DNA of 47,472 nucleotides from Thiobacillus sp. (GCA_020057245.1 JAGVGD010000150.1:1-47472), one strand, 5' to 3'; shown: positions 19,903-30,991, counted from the first letter of the stretch. Notes: generated from the sequence alone by a model not told the origin. Translations and numbers: made by a program.

Positions 19903-20259
19903 TCAGGCGAGTGAGAGTCGAGGTGGCCGTTCCGGGCCGCTGGGGATGAAGCCGCTGAAAATTGCGGCAGCGTGCGGCATGAAGCACTGCAGTGCAGATA
20001 CCAGTGTCAAACCGGGGTGGAGTGGAATGGGACAAGCCGTCGCCAGCACACAGGCGGCGCAGTGGGTGCAGTCATGCGGGGCAGAGGTGTCGCCGGCGGC
20101 AGGCTCTTCGTGGCAGCCCGCCATTTGCATGGTCTCGGCTGCGGGCGGGACGGCAATGGAATTCAGGGCGCAACCGGGCATGGACGTCGCCGCCAGCGCC
20201 TGCAAGGGCAGGACCAGCAGCAGCAACATCAGCAGGAATCGGTGGAGGGAGGCGCGCAC
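19903..20259 (-). CDS. small exported Cys/His/Met-rich protein, copper-cluster associated
   Basis: About 118 residues from a GTG at 20259. A signal peptide is clear (HRFLLMLLLLVLPLQALA, cleavage near residue 22). The mature part carries potential metal ligands: MPGC, MQMAGCHEE, HDCTHCAAC, and a C-terminal GPERPPR. From memory this resembles the small DUF2946/CopL-like proteins next to copper oxidase genes. No catalytic domain is seen. It lies 81 bases upstream of the TolC-like gene on the same strand. Family membership is an inference; the exported, ligand-rich character is directly visible. An in-frame extension to 20586 exists but runs through a better frame of another gene. Confidence 0.65.
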   Translation of the reverse strand: MRASLHRFLLMLLLLVLPLQALAATSMPGCALNSIAVPPAAETMQMAGCHEEPAAGDTSAPHDCTHCAACVLATACPIPLHPGLTLVSALQCFMPHAAAIFSGFIPSGPERPPRLSLA

Positions 20260-20332
20260 GCTGTCAGTGTAGGCAAAAGGATGCAGTGTTGGGAAGACCG
20301 CTTGATCCGCTGTGGGTTCCCGGCCTGGCGGC

Positions 20333-20785
20333 TCAGGGGCGCCGCTTGCGCGGCTCGTAATGCACCACGGCGCGCATGATTTCCGAATACGGGAAGGCAT
20401 CGCTGCTGCCGAAGCGGCTGTTGGCCAGCAGCACAGTGGCGGCGATGTCGGTGTCGGTGTCGGTATCGCCGAGGGCGCCCACCGTTTCGGCCAGACCGCG
20501 CACACCGCCGCACTGGGCGCGGATTTCCTTGCCGAACGGCCAGGGGGCATCGGGGTTGATCCTGAGGGCGAACTGCGCGTTGTCATGCAGCGCGCGGTAA
20601 AACGTCAGACAGTGTTCGCGCACCGCCGCATCGCCGCAGGCGATCGCTTCGCGCTCGGCCAGATTGAGCTTGCGTGAACGGCTGCAGCCGACGCAACGCG
20701 ACAGCAGCGCGCGTTCGAATGGACAGCTGTGTTCGATGTAGGCCTTGCGGGCCAGTTTGTAGGCGTCTTCGTTGTATTCAGCCAT
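20333..20785 (-). CDS. hypothetical cysteine-rich protein
   Basis: A 150-residue cytoplasmic protein I do not recognise. Cysteines cluster in the N-terminal half: SCPFERALLSRCVGCSRSRK (one Cx2C pair), AIACGDAAV and EHCLTF, with another in AQCGG. This could form a zinc or iron-sulfur site. A short DTDTDTD run lies near residue 110. It sits between the copper cluster and secA on the same strand, 74 bases from the small exported protein, so it may be first in that transcript or last after secA. Function unknown. Confidence 0.65.
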   Translation of the reverse strand: MAEYNEDAYKLARKAYIEHSCPFERALLSRCVGCSRSRKLNLAEREAIACGDAAVREHCLTFYRALHDNAQFALRINPDAPWPFGKEIRAQCGGVRGLAETVGALGDTDTDTDIAATVLLANSRFGSSDAFPYSEIMRAVVHYEPRKRRP

Positions 20786-20836
20786 GCTGGACGGGGTCCG
20801 TGTGCCGGTTCGAGGCCCGGCGTGGACGACTCAGGC

Positions 20837-21064
20837 TTACCAGTCGTCGCCTGACAGCGTTTTTTCCAGCTCGCGCTCCGCCGTCAGGGTTTCCTGCGCC
20901 GCGATTTCGTCGTCGGCGAAGATCATTTTGTACTTGTCGCCGGTTTTGGGGTTGAGCGTTTTGCGCAGTTCATTGGTCTGCGCCTTGGCTTCCTTGAACG
21001 TTGTCCATTCGCCCTGCTTTTCGAGCACTTTGAACATGCCCAGACGGAAAACGTAATACGGCAT
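20837..21064 (-). CDS. hypothetical small protein downstream of secA
   Basis: A 75-residue hydrophilic protein beginning MPYYVFRLGMFKVLEKQGEW and rich in Lys, Glu and Thr. No signal peptide, membrane segment or cysteine. It starts 24 bases after the secA stop on the same strand and is probably cotranscribed with it. The N-terminal beta-rich part and helical C-terminus suggest a small globular protein. No function can be assigned. Confidence 0.7.
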   Translation of the reverse strand: MPYYVFRLGMFKVLEKQGEWTTFKEAKAQTNELRKTLNPKTGDKYKMIFADDEIAAQETLTAERELEKTLSGDDW

Positions 21065-21088
21065 GGCTATTCCTTGGTTTGATTAAGC

Positions 21089-23809
<2,721 letters not shown>

Positions 23810-23898
23810 GGGGAATCCGAAATGTCCGCAGGACGCGGTAAATCGTTCGATTTTAACATAGCGATCGCGGCTTCCTGCGACGTTCACGTGACACGTCC

Positions 23899-24330
23899 AT
23901 GAGCTCAACCAGCCTCGCCGATCTGCTTGCAAACCAGTTGCCACCGGGGCTGGCCGTGCGCGCCCGGGTATTGCTCAATACCCAGGTGGCACTGGATCGC
24001 GCCTTGCCGGCGGCGCTGGCAGGCCACGTCCGCGTCATGCAGCTGGAAAGCAGCGTGTTGAGTGTCGCCTGCGACAGCGGCGCGGTCGCCAGCCGGCTGC
24101 GCCAGCTAGCCGACACGCTGGTCGTCAGTCTCGTCAAACGCGGCATCGCCGTTGCGTCCGTGCGCGTCAGCGTCAATCCCGAGCTGATGGCGCGTTATGC
24201 CCATCCCGTCGAGAAAACCGGCTTGCCGCCCGCTGCGCTGGATGGGCTGGCCCACTTGAATGCCGAAATCGAAGAGGGGCCGCTAAAGGAGGCGTTAAAT
24301 CGGCTGTTGAAGCATCACCGAAAGGCCTGA
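23899..24330 (+). CDS. DUF721 / DciA-family protein
   Basis: A 143-residue protein with the DUF721 core: a short helical N-terminus ([13 protein letters not shown]), then the beta-containing region [25 protein letters not shown] (split around residue 55). DVL-type C-terminal pieces are replaced by [15 protein letters not shown]721 proteins include DciA, which loads or assists the replicative helicase in bacteria lacking DnaC. It is divergent from secA with 89 bases between starts. Equivalent genes lie beside secA or lpxC in other betaproteobacteria. The helicase-loader role is by family only. Confidence 0.7.
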   Translation: MSSTSLADLLANQLPPGLAVRARVLLNTQVALDRALPAALAGHVRVMQLESSVLSVACDSGAVASRLRQLADTLVVSLVKRGIAVASVRVSVNPELMARYAHPVEKTGLPPAALDGLAHLNAEIEEGPLKEALNRLLKHHRKA

Positions 24331-24335
24331 TGGGC

Positions 24336-25184
24336 TTATTTTTGGTAAGACAGGATCAGTTTGCGCACCGAATCATAGGCCGCATCGTCAACAACCATAA
24401 AGCCGTCGCAACTTCTATCAAACGCGTCCAGCGTGGCTGTCCGGTCGGGCGTGGTCTTTTTCAGTGCCAGCAAGGCATCGCGCAACTGGTCACGTACCGC
24501 CACCGGCATGTTGGGATGCACCGCGAAGAGGTATGAAGGCAACGGTGCTGTGCTGCCAATCACGGCGATCCCCTTGTTCTTGAAGTCATCGGCGACGGAG
24601 TCCTTGAGGATGCCGCCGTCAAAATCACCTGCCAGTACCGCCTTGGCAATATTGTCGTAATGTTTCAGATAGGCAAATTTCGAAAAATCGCTGGATTTCA
24701 GTCCCATCGACTCAACCGCCGCCTTCTGCAGCAAGGCTTTTTCATCGCCATAGGCAAAGCGCTTGCCCTTGAGCTCGACGGGCGTATTAATGCTGGATCC
24801 GGCTTTCACGCCGATCACCAGTGAAAAATAGGGACGTCCCTGCGTCGTCGGTGCAACCAGCGGGATCACCCCGTATTTCTTGCGTGCCTCGATGTAGGCC
24901 ACCGGCGTGAGATAGGCGATTTGCGTCCGCCCGGTGCCCAGGTCGTCCACTGTCGAATCGAGATTGGGCGAGGGCCGAAAGCTGGCGTTGAGCTTGGTGT
25001 TCCGCCCAAGATAATCAGTCAGTGCGCTCATCCGTTTGATCATTTCGACCGGAATATCCATGGCCACAGACCCCATGGTCACTTCGGCGGCTTGATTGCC
25101 AGGGACGGGCGCTGCCTGGATGGGGGCCATGCCCATCATGCACAGCGCCAGCAGCGCCTGACCAAGTTTTGGTGGGTTCATCAT
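24336..25184 (-). CDS. PhnD-like periplasmic phosphate/phosphonate-type substrate-binding protein
   Basis: About 282 residues with a Sec signal peptide (LLALCMMGMAPIQAA). The mature part has the PhnD-like fold signatures: DDLGTGRTQIAYLTPVAY near residue 86, then VELKGKRFAYGDEKALLQ (~140) and GGILKDSVADDF (~195). I use the ATG at 25184, with GGTGA five bases upstream. No permease or ATPase genes are adjacent. Instead it follows a membrane diguanylate cyclase by about 20 bases on the same strand, so it may be a sensory partner and not a transporter component. Ligand unknown. It converges on the DUF721 gene with only five bases between. Confidence 0.78.
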   Translation of the reverse strand: MMNPPKLGQALLALCMMGMAPIQAAPVPGNQAAEVTMGSVAMDIPVEMIKRMSALTDYLGRNTKLNASFRPSPNLDSTVDDLGTGRTQIAYLTPVAYIEARKKYGVIPLVAPTTQGRPYFSLVIGVKAGSSINTPVELKGKRFAYGDEKALLQKAAVESMGLKSSDFSKFAYLKHYDNIAKAVLAGDFDGGILKDSVADDFKNKGIAVIGSTAPLPSYLFAVHPNMPVAVRDQLRDALLALKKTTPDRTATLDAFDRSCDGFMVVDDAAYDSVRKLILSYQK

Positions 25185-25205
25185 GCGGGTCACCGAACAG
25201 GAAGC

Positions 25206-26471
25206 CTAGGAAAATACGTGATAACAGTTACGCCCGGCATTTTTGGACTGATATAGGGCTTTGTCGGCCGCATAGTAGAGTTCCTGGGGCGATTTCATGC
25301 CGGCATCGTACTGCGCAACGCCCACGCTGATGCCTATTTCCAAGCGGAATCCATCGTAGTCAAATACTTGGTCCTGCACGCTGGTCATAAATGATTTGAC
25401 GAATGCCTCGGCCTGCGAGGCATTCGTGTGGTGCAGAATAATGCCGAATTCATCGCCTCCGAGCCGTGCTGGCTGATCGGATTTGCGGGCTTGCAGGCGC
25501 AAGAGGGTGCTGATGTCCCGTAACACTTCATCGCCCGCGCCGTGACCATGGCTGTCGTTGATCTGCTTGAAATGATCGATATCGAATAGCACCAGCGAGA
25601 TGGGATCGCCATAACGCTCGGACTGATGAAACATTTGCGACAGGGTTTCGTCAAATTTGCGGCGATTCGGCAGCTCGGTCAACCAGTCTGTCGTCGCCAT
25701 GGTGCTAAGCAAATCGAGCGCTTGTTCAAGTTCCAGGGTGCGCCCGCCGAGCTGGATGTTTTTGTTCCTGAGTTCCTCGTTGGCAAAATCAATTTTGCTT
25801 TGCAGTTGGCGGTGATAACTGGCGAGTGATTGATTCAGCGTGTTGAACACCGACACCAGTCGCCCGATCTCGTCCCGGCTTTTGATCTGCAGATCACGCG
25901 CGATAAATGAGTCGCCTTTTTCTACCGCTTCTTCCATGGCCATTGTCAGCTTGTGAATCGGCGAGACGATGCCTCTCGCGGTAAATAGATAAACAATCAA
26001 GCCGAGAAAGGCGCCAAAAGCGACCTGTTCAAAAAAGACCCGCCAATAGAGTGCGCTGAGCGCCTTTTCCAGTGTGTCGTTGGAGATGTCGACAGACGCG
26101 CTGCCAATGGTCTGGCCGTCGAGCACAACCGGTGATTCGAAATGTTTGAAGCTCCTCGCTTGTTTGCCGGTGGACTGTGTCATCAGGCGGTTGTCCTTGT
26201 TGCGGATGGTGACGCGGATCACGTTGGCCTGTTTGGCGACATTGGCTGCCAGGATTTCCAGGTTGCCATAGTCATAACCGGCGACCAGCGAGGCGGCACC
26301 AGAGGCCGTGGCCGTGGCAACGCTCTGTCCCACTTCGTCGATCAGTGCATTGAGCGAGCCGCGCTCGTTCTGAACTCGGAGCACGCCGATGGCGGCAGAG
26401 GTCAGCAAAACACCCGCCATGACATAACCGATCAGCTTGATGCTTAAACCATGCTGCAAGTCGCACTCCAT
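25206..26471 (-). CDS. membrane-bound diguanylate cyclase (HAMP-GGDEF)
   Basis: About 421 residues. One membrane helix is at ~11-32, a periplasmic sensor domain of ~115 residues follows, then a second helix (~148-168), a HAMP linker (~168-220), a short coiled coil, and a GGDEF domain (~252-421). The active-site GGDEF is intact (~338-342), with FDIDHFKQIND upstream, and an RKSD at ~329-332 is correctly placed as the RxxD product-inhibition site. It should make cyclic di-GMP in response to a periplasmic signal. The start is uncertain: ATG at 26471 or GTG at 26495, neither with a good ribosome site. It is the first gene of a pair with the PhnD-like protein. Confidence 0.88.
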   Translation of the reverse strand: MECDLQHGLSIKLIGYVMAGVLLTSAAIGVLRVQNERGSLNALIDEVGQSVATATASGAASLVAGYDYGNLEILAANVAKQANVIRVTIRNKDNRLMTQSTGKQARSFKHFESPVVLDGQTIGSASVDISNDTLEKALSALYWRVFFEQVAFGAFLGLIVYLFTARGIVSPIHKLTMAMEEAVEKGDSFIARDLQIKSRDEIGRLVSVFNTLNQSLASYHRQLQSKIDFANEELRNKNIQLGGRTLELEQALDLLSTMATTDWLTELPNRRKFDETLSQMFHQSERYGDPISLVLFDIDHFKQINDSHGHGAGDEVLRDISTLLRLQARKSDQPARLGGDEFGIILHHTNASQAEAFVKSFMTSVQDQVFDYDGFRLEIGISVGVAQYDAGMKSPQELYYAADKALYQSKNAGRNCYHVFS

Positions 26472-26604
26472 GAATTGGGGGGAACGCTTGATCACAACAG
26501 GTTTACGGTTTATGGGGTTGAAAACTAAAGAAGGCCCAACCCCTTGAATGGCGGCCCCGTTTTACGCCTGCCTGGCAGGCCGGGGAACTGTCTTGATGCC
26601 TGCT

Positions 26605-26991
26605 TCAGGTCTGTTCCCACGGCAGCCCGTCGAATTTCCAGCCGTTTCGGGTGCAACGGTGGCGATGTTCGTCCATGTCGCCCTCAAATCCGTGGGTGAC
26701 GTTGTAGACCTCGGGAAAACCGTATTTTTCAAGGTAGCGCCCGGCTTCCATCGAGCGTCGTCCGGAGCGGCAGATCAGCACCACCGGGCGATTGACCGAG
26801 GCGGCCTTGCGCGAGTGACCGAGAAAATCGGGGTTTACGTCCCAGTCGGGACCATCCTGCCAGGCAATGTGGATCGCGCCGACCGGGTGGCCCACAAACA
26901 GGTATTCAATTTCCGAGCGGCAGTCGATGAACACGGCTTCGGGGTGCGATTGCACAAAGGCATGGGCTTCGGCTGGACTGAACTGTTTCAT
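26605..26991 (-). CDS. single-domain rhodanese-like protein
   Basis: A 128-residue rhodanese from the ATG at 26991, supported by AAGGAG seven bases upstream; the longer frame to 27210 reads through a terminator and is rejected. The active-site loop is CRSGRRS with catalytic C75, after VVLICRSG, and the N-terminal block EAVFIDCRSEIEYLFVGHP is typical. These enzymes move sulfane sulfur to acceptors such as thiols or cyanide. There is no signal peptide, so it is cytoplasmic. In a probable sulfur-oxidising relative this may serve sulfur trafficking, but the context gives no specific partner. Confidence 0.88.
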   Translation of the reverse strand: MKQFSPAEAHAFVQSHPEAVFIDCRSEIEYLFVGHPVGAIHIAWQDGPDWDVNPDFLGHSRKAASVNRPVVLICRSGRRSMEAGRYLEKYGFPEVYNVTHGFEGDMDEHRHRCTRNGWKFDGLPWEQT

Positions 26992-27060
26992 GTGCGGCTC
27001 CTTCAGGATCAGGTTTACACCATAGCAGCGAGGCCGAGCGGTTTGAAACGTCGCGGCATA

Positions 27061-27087
27061 AAAAAACCCCGCACTGGCGGGGTTTTT
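27061..27087. terminator. bidirectional intrinsic terminator
   Basis: CCCCGC (27067-27072), loop ACTG and GCGGGG (27077-27082) form a 6-bp GC stem flanked by six A on the left and five T on the right, so it can terminate in either direction. It lies just downstream of the PEP-CTERM gene on the minus strand and before the rhodanese gene. Confidence 0.88.
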
Positions 27088-27101
27088 CTTGGCAGGAAGA
27101 C

Positions 27102-27875
27102 TTAAACCGCGGGGCGGCGGCTCGTCATACGGGTCAGGCCCAACAGGCCCGCGCCCAGCAGCAGCATGGTGCCGGGTTCGGGGACGGGGTTGTTGCTGTT
27201 GCCGCCGCAACCGTTGCCACCGGGGTTGTCGGTACAGGTGAGGCCCGAGACGGCTTTCAGCTTGAAATAATCGTAGGCCGAGTCGGCGCCAGCGCCGTTG
27301 TAGGCACCAATCAGCCAGTAGCTGGAGTAAATGCTGTTGGCGAAGTCCTTGTCGTTGTTGTTGCTGGTCTCGTTGGAGTGGCTGATCAGCGTCCAGCCAT
27401 TGCTGGTGAGGTTGTCATAGGTCAGTCCAGCCACGGACCCTGCGCCTGCGCCGGTATAGGCATAAACGGAGAAATCTGAGTCGCCGGAGATCCAGCCGAA
27501 ATCGCTGGCAGTGAGATTGACCTTGTCGCCGGCAAAGCTAAACAGGATAGATTCCTCGCGGCCGTTGTTATCCATGGCATGTTGCGGCGAGCTGGTGCTT
27601 TCGCCGTCGTCATGCTGCACGCCCAAGCCACCGGACCAGGATTTCAGATAAGCACTTGCCAGTACGGTATTGCTGCCATCTGAGCCATTGGCGGTATTCG
27701 CCCATGCGGTCGCCGTAGCGGTTACGCTGCCGGCTGTGTCTTGCGCCGCGCCATATCCGGCAGGAAGCTCCAAGTCACCGGAGAAAGTCCAGGTGGCGGC
27801 ACCGGCGCTGCCGGCTGCGCAGAGTGCGGCAGCGGCCAGCAGGTGGGAAAGGGATTGAATCCGCATCATTTTCAT
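27102..27875 (-). CDS. PEP-CTERM sorting domain protein
   Basis: A 257-residue exported protein. Signal peptide: residues ~1-26 (LLAAAALCAAGSAGAA). The middle is Gly/Ser/Asn-rich with a beta-rich look, including a SNETSNNNDKDF stretch and a CTDNPGGNGCGG cysteine pair near residue 215. The C-terminus has the full PEP-CTERM signal: VPEPG, a hydrophobic helix MLLLGAGLLGL, and a basic RRPAV end. Such proteins are cleaved by exosortase and sent to the surface or exopolysaccharide matrix. AGGAG precedes the ATG at good spacing. The exosortase itself is not in the window. Specific role unknown. Confidence 0.92.
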   Translation of the reverse strand: MKMMRIQSLSHLLAAAALCAAGSAGAATWTFSGDLELPAGYGAAQDTAGSVTATATAWANTANGSDGSNTVLASAYLKSWSGGLGVQHDDGESTSSPQHAMDNNGREESILFSFAGDKVNLTASDFGWISGDSDFSVYAYTGAGAGSVAGLTYDNLTSNGWTLISHSNETSNNNDKDFANSIYSSYWLIGAYNGAGADSAYDYFKLKAVSGLTCTDNPGGNGCGGNSNNPVPEPGTMLLLGAGLLGLTRMTSRRPAV

Positions 27876-27999
27876 TTTTTACTCCTGAAACTGTATAGGT
27901 CGTTGCCTAGTAAATAAGCAACATTGATACCAGAAACAAAAACATGCATGGAATCAATTGTTTAAATAAATTCCGTCCATGACGACGAGATCTTGTGTA

Positions 28000-28022
28000 A
28001 AAAAACCCGACAGTCAGGGGCG
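28000..28022 (-). terminator. possible terminator of prsT
   Basis: On the minus strand, two bases after the prsT stop, CCCCTGACTGTCGGG can form a short GC-rich hairpin and is followed by seven T. The stem is weak with an imperfect middle, so the call is tentative. Confidence 0.45.
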
Positions 28023-28023
28023 G

Positions 28024-30726
28024 TTAACGCTTGCCCAGTTTGACCAAAGCCGTGTTCAGGTGGGACTGGATTTCACGATTGTCCGGCGCGCGCAAAGCGG
28101 CTTCGCGTAGATAGCGCAGGCCTTTTTCGGTTTGTCCCTGTTGCACCAGCACCCATCCCAGGGTGTCGTTGACCTGCGGGACATTCGGCGCAAGGGCACG
28201 GGCGCGCTCGGCATGGCTGAGTGCGGCAGCCAGTTCGCGTTGCTGCAGCAGCACATTGGCCAGATTGTTGTGGGCGCGCGCGTCATTCGGGTCGCTGCGC
28301 ACCAGTTCGGCGAACACGGCGTGGGCGCGCGGCCAGTCCTTGAGTTGCAGACAGGCTTCGCCCAGGGCATGGCGGGCGACCCGGTCCTGCGGGTGCTGCT
28401 TGCTCCAGGATGCCATCAAGGCTGCGGCTTCGTTGATCTGGTTGGTGGCCAGCAGGGCGCGGTACAGGTTGAACAGGCTGTCGCTGTTGTTCTGGCTGGC
28501 ATGCGCGATCTGGAAGGCCTGGCGTGCTTCGGCATAGCGTTTCTGCTGCATCCTCAGCTCGCCCAGCAAGCCTTGCGCCTGACTGCGGGCATCGGGGCGG
28601 GCCATGAGTTCTGCAATGCGCTTGTCGGCATCGGCCAGCTTGCCGGTTTGCAGGTCGATGCGGATCTGCAGTACCAGCGCGGGCAGGGCGTGCGGATCGG
28701 CCAGCAATAGCTTGCTCAGGGTGTAGCGGGCGGCTTCGGTGTCGCCGATGCGCATCTGCTGGTCGGCGACGCGGTTCAGCCAGACGGGATCGAAGGTGGC
28801 GAGCTGGCTGATGCGGCGCAGGGAAACGCGCGCCAGCTCGGCATTGCCGACGGCAATTTGCGCCATGGCCAGCGTCATCAGGGTGTTGGGTTGATCGGGT
28901 GCGATGGCCTGCGCATCCTTGGCGGTGTTGAGCGCCAGTTGCGCGTTGCCCTGGCGCAGATACAGGCTGCTCAGCGCCAGCAGGGGGCGCAGGTCGTTGG
29001 GCTGCAGGCTGCGCGCTTTCTCCAGCCAGCGGATCGCCTCGTTGGGCCGGCCGGTGGTTTCTTCCAGGCGCGCCAGTTCGAGCATGGCGCTGACGTGCGT
29101 GGGGTCGGCCTTGAGGACGCCGAGGTAGCGCTGGCGTGCCTGCGCGGGCGGCCCGTCGGCCTCGTCCAGCCGCGCCAGATTGAGCTGGGCGGCGTGGAAT
29201 GCCGGATCGGCCTTGATGACGGTTTCGTAGGCGGCCCGCGCGCCCGCGCGATCGCCCGCTGCCAGTTTGGCCACCCCCAGCAGGTTGCGCGCGGACAGGT
29301 TGGCGGGCTCGCGTTTCAGCACGGCCTCCATCACAGCCACGGCTTTCTTCGGCTCGTTGCGCTTGAGGTAGGTGATCGCCAGCGGCGCGCCGGTCTGCTC
29401 CTGTCCCGGGCTTTTTTGATAGGCGCGTTGCAGGGCGGCAAAACCGGCATCCTGCTGGCCGCGTCCGATCAGGCTCAGGCCTAGGCCCAACTGGACATTC
29501 GGACTGTCTTTGGCTTGTGCAGCTTCCTGAAACAGGCTGGAAGCCTTGACGTGATTGCCCTTGCCCATGTGCGCCGAGCCGAGCATGGACAGTGTGTCGG
29601 CATCGCCTGGCTGCGCCTTCAGGGCCGGTTCGAGGATGGCGATGGCGCGGTCGTATTGTTTTTCGGCCAGATAGATCGCACCCAGCACTTTGCGGGCACC
29701 TGCCTCGCGCGGGCGCTTCTTGAGATACTGCACCAGGTAGCCCTTGGCGCGTTCGAATTCATTCAGTGCGTAATATGCAAGGCCGCCAAGCAACTGCAGT
29801 TGTTCGCGGTTGGCGACGAATTCCGGCGACAGCTGCGACAGCGTGCGGGTGACCTCGATCAGCGCTTCGCGTCCGTTCTTGCTGTCTCCGCGCCGGCCGT
29901 AATAGAGCGCGCGCAGATAGGCGCCGCGTGGGTCATAGGCAAACCGCTTCTGCAGGTAATCGAGATCGACCTTGGCTTCGGCGTCGCGTTTGAGATCGAG
30001 CAGCAGTCCGGCGCGTGCCAGGCGCGCTTCCAGATGGTCGGGATGGAAGCTCAGCGCACGCGTGTAATCCGCAACGGCCTGATTCAGGTTGCCGCTCAAA
30101 TGCGCGATCGATGCCTGCATGTTCCAGGCATCGGCATCGCGCGGCGCCAGTTGCAGCGCACGCGCCACGCTGGCGCTCGCCTCCTGAGGCTGCCCGGCAT
30201 TGAGATGGATGCGCGACTGCAGGGCCAGTGCGCGTGCCGCCCCGCCTGGCACCTGTTCGGCGAGCTGTGCCGTGCGCATGGCGGCGTCGAACTGGCTCAG
30301 CGCCATCTGCGACTGCGCACGCAGCAGCAGGATTTCCAGGCGCTGGGCAGAGGGCAGGCCCTGGTCGCCAAACTTTTCGAGTAGCGCCTGATATTTGCCC
30401 TGGTCGAAATACGCTTTTGCCTGGAACGTCACGATGCTGGCGCGCGCCGCCCCCAGCCGCTCGGCGTCGGCGAACACCCGTTCGGCCGCGGCGAATTCAC
30501 CGCGGCGCGTATAAGCCTGGCCCAGCAGCACCAGGGCCGGCAGCATGCGCGGGTCTTCCTTCAGTGCATTCTTCAGCTGAATGATGGCGCCGGCGTCGTC
30601 GTGGCGGTCGTAGCGGGTCAGGGCATTTTCGTAATAGCGCGAGGCATCCTCGGCGCGGTCGGCCAGTGCCAGCGGGGACAGGCACGCGCCGGCCAGCAGG
30701 CCAGCCAGGAGATAGGGTTTCAGCAT
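28024..30726 (-). CDS. prsT: PEP-CTERM system TPR-repeat protein PrsT
   Basis: A 900-residue exported protein made of about twenty tetratricopeptide repeats. Signal peptide: LLAGLLAGACLSPLALA (residues ~6-22). The opening RAEDASRYYENALTRYDRHDDAGAI and the following LKNALKEDPRMLPALVLLG are typical of PrsT, found beside exosortase and exopolysaccharide genes in bacteria with the XrtA PEP-CTERM system. Its biochemical role is not known; TPR arrays usually mediate protein contacts. It is encoded just upstream of a PEP-CTERM substrate, on the same strand and 148 bases away, which supports the system assignment. Confidence 0.88.
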   Translation of the reverse strand: MLKPYLLAGLLAGACLSPLALADRAEDASRYYENALTRYDRHDDAGAIIQLKNALKEDPRMLPALVLLGQAYTRRGEFAAAERVFADAERLGAARASIVTFQAKAYFDQGKYQALLEKFGDQGLPSAQRLEILLLRAQSQMALSQFDAAMRTAQLAEQVPGGAARALALQSRIHLNAGQPQEASASVARALQLAPRDADAWNMQASIAHLSGNLNQAVADYTRALSFHPDHLEARLARAGLLLDLKRDAEAKVDLDYLQKRFAYDPRGAYLRALYYGRRGDSKNGREALIEVTRTLSQLSPEFVANREQLQLLGGLAYYALNEFERAKGYLVQYLKKRPREAGARKVLGAIYLAEKQYDRAIAILEPALKAQPGDADTLSMLGSAHMGKGNHVKASSLFQEAAQAKDSPNVQLGLGLSLIGRGQQDAGFAALQRAYQKSPGQEQTGAPLAITYLKRNEPKKAVAVMEAVLKREPANLSARNLLGVAKLAAGDRAGARAAYETVIKADPAFHAAQLNLARLDEADGPPAQARQRYLGVLKADPTHVSAMLELARLEETTGRPNEAIRWLEKARSLQPNDLRPLLALSSLYLRQGNAQLALNTAKDAQAIAPDQPNTLMTLAMAQIAVGNAELARVSLRRISQLATFDPVWLNRVADQQMRIGDTEAARYTLSKLLLADPHALPALVLQIRIDLQTGKLADADKRIAELMARPDARSQAQGLLGELRMQQKRYAEARQAFQIAHASQNNSDSLFNLYRALLATNQINEAAALMASWSKQHPQDRVARHALGEACLQLKDWPRAHAVFAELVRSDPNDARAHNNLANVLLQQRELAAALSHAERARALAPNVPQVNDTLGWVLVQQGQTEKGLRYLREAALRAPDNREIQSHLNTALVKLGKR

Positions 30727-30985
30727 GAAATCAGCGGCTCATTTGTATTGGATGCGGAATCGATGACGGATCGTTCGCTTCCGTCGGTACCCGATCTTTC
30801 GCAAGTTTTGTACCGGCGTGCACCATACCAGCGCTGCCCGTCACGCGTGGCCGGAGCGCCGCCGCCGGCAGGCCAGGGCAAGCCGGTCTGGCTGTCGAGG
30901 GTTGAACGGGTATGTCGGGAATTCATTAATCCTCGACTGTGCTGCGGCACGCGCAAGCCGTCCGGGTATCGGGTTGCAGACCTTA

Positions 30986-30991
30986 TATAAT
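30986..30991 (+). promoter_or_regulatory. candidate -10 element for metH; content of the prsT-metH gap
   Basis: TATAAT, a perfect -10, lies 28 bases before the metH ATG. The -35 region at proper spacing is poor (CGGGTA), suggesting activator dependence. The rest of the 293-base gap (30727-31019) holds two short inverted repeats (GACGGA/TCCGTC at 30765-30770/30780-30785; CGGTAC/GTACCG at 30785-30790/30810-30815). I could not find cobalamin or SAH riboswitch signatures in it. Confidence 0.5.

Noticed and set aside
19903-20586. A 227-residue protein covering both the small exported copper-associated protein and upstream sequence
   Set aside because: The upstream part overlaps the better frame of the 150-residue cysteine-rich gene and has shadow-like composition. 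A GTG directly before a clear signal peptide is a better start.
23882-23893. A fourth parS-like sequence, GTTCACGTGACA, in the secA-DUF721 gap
   Set aside because: It differs from the parS core at two positions, while the three accepted sites have perfect 14-base cores. It is kept only as a small palindrome.
26566-26580. Short palindrome GCCTGCCTGGCAGGC downstream of the rhodanese gene as a terminator
   Set aside because: It has no T run on the minus strand and nearly no loop. It may be a cruciform but I cannot call it a terminator.
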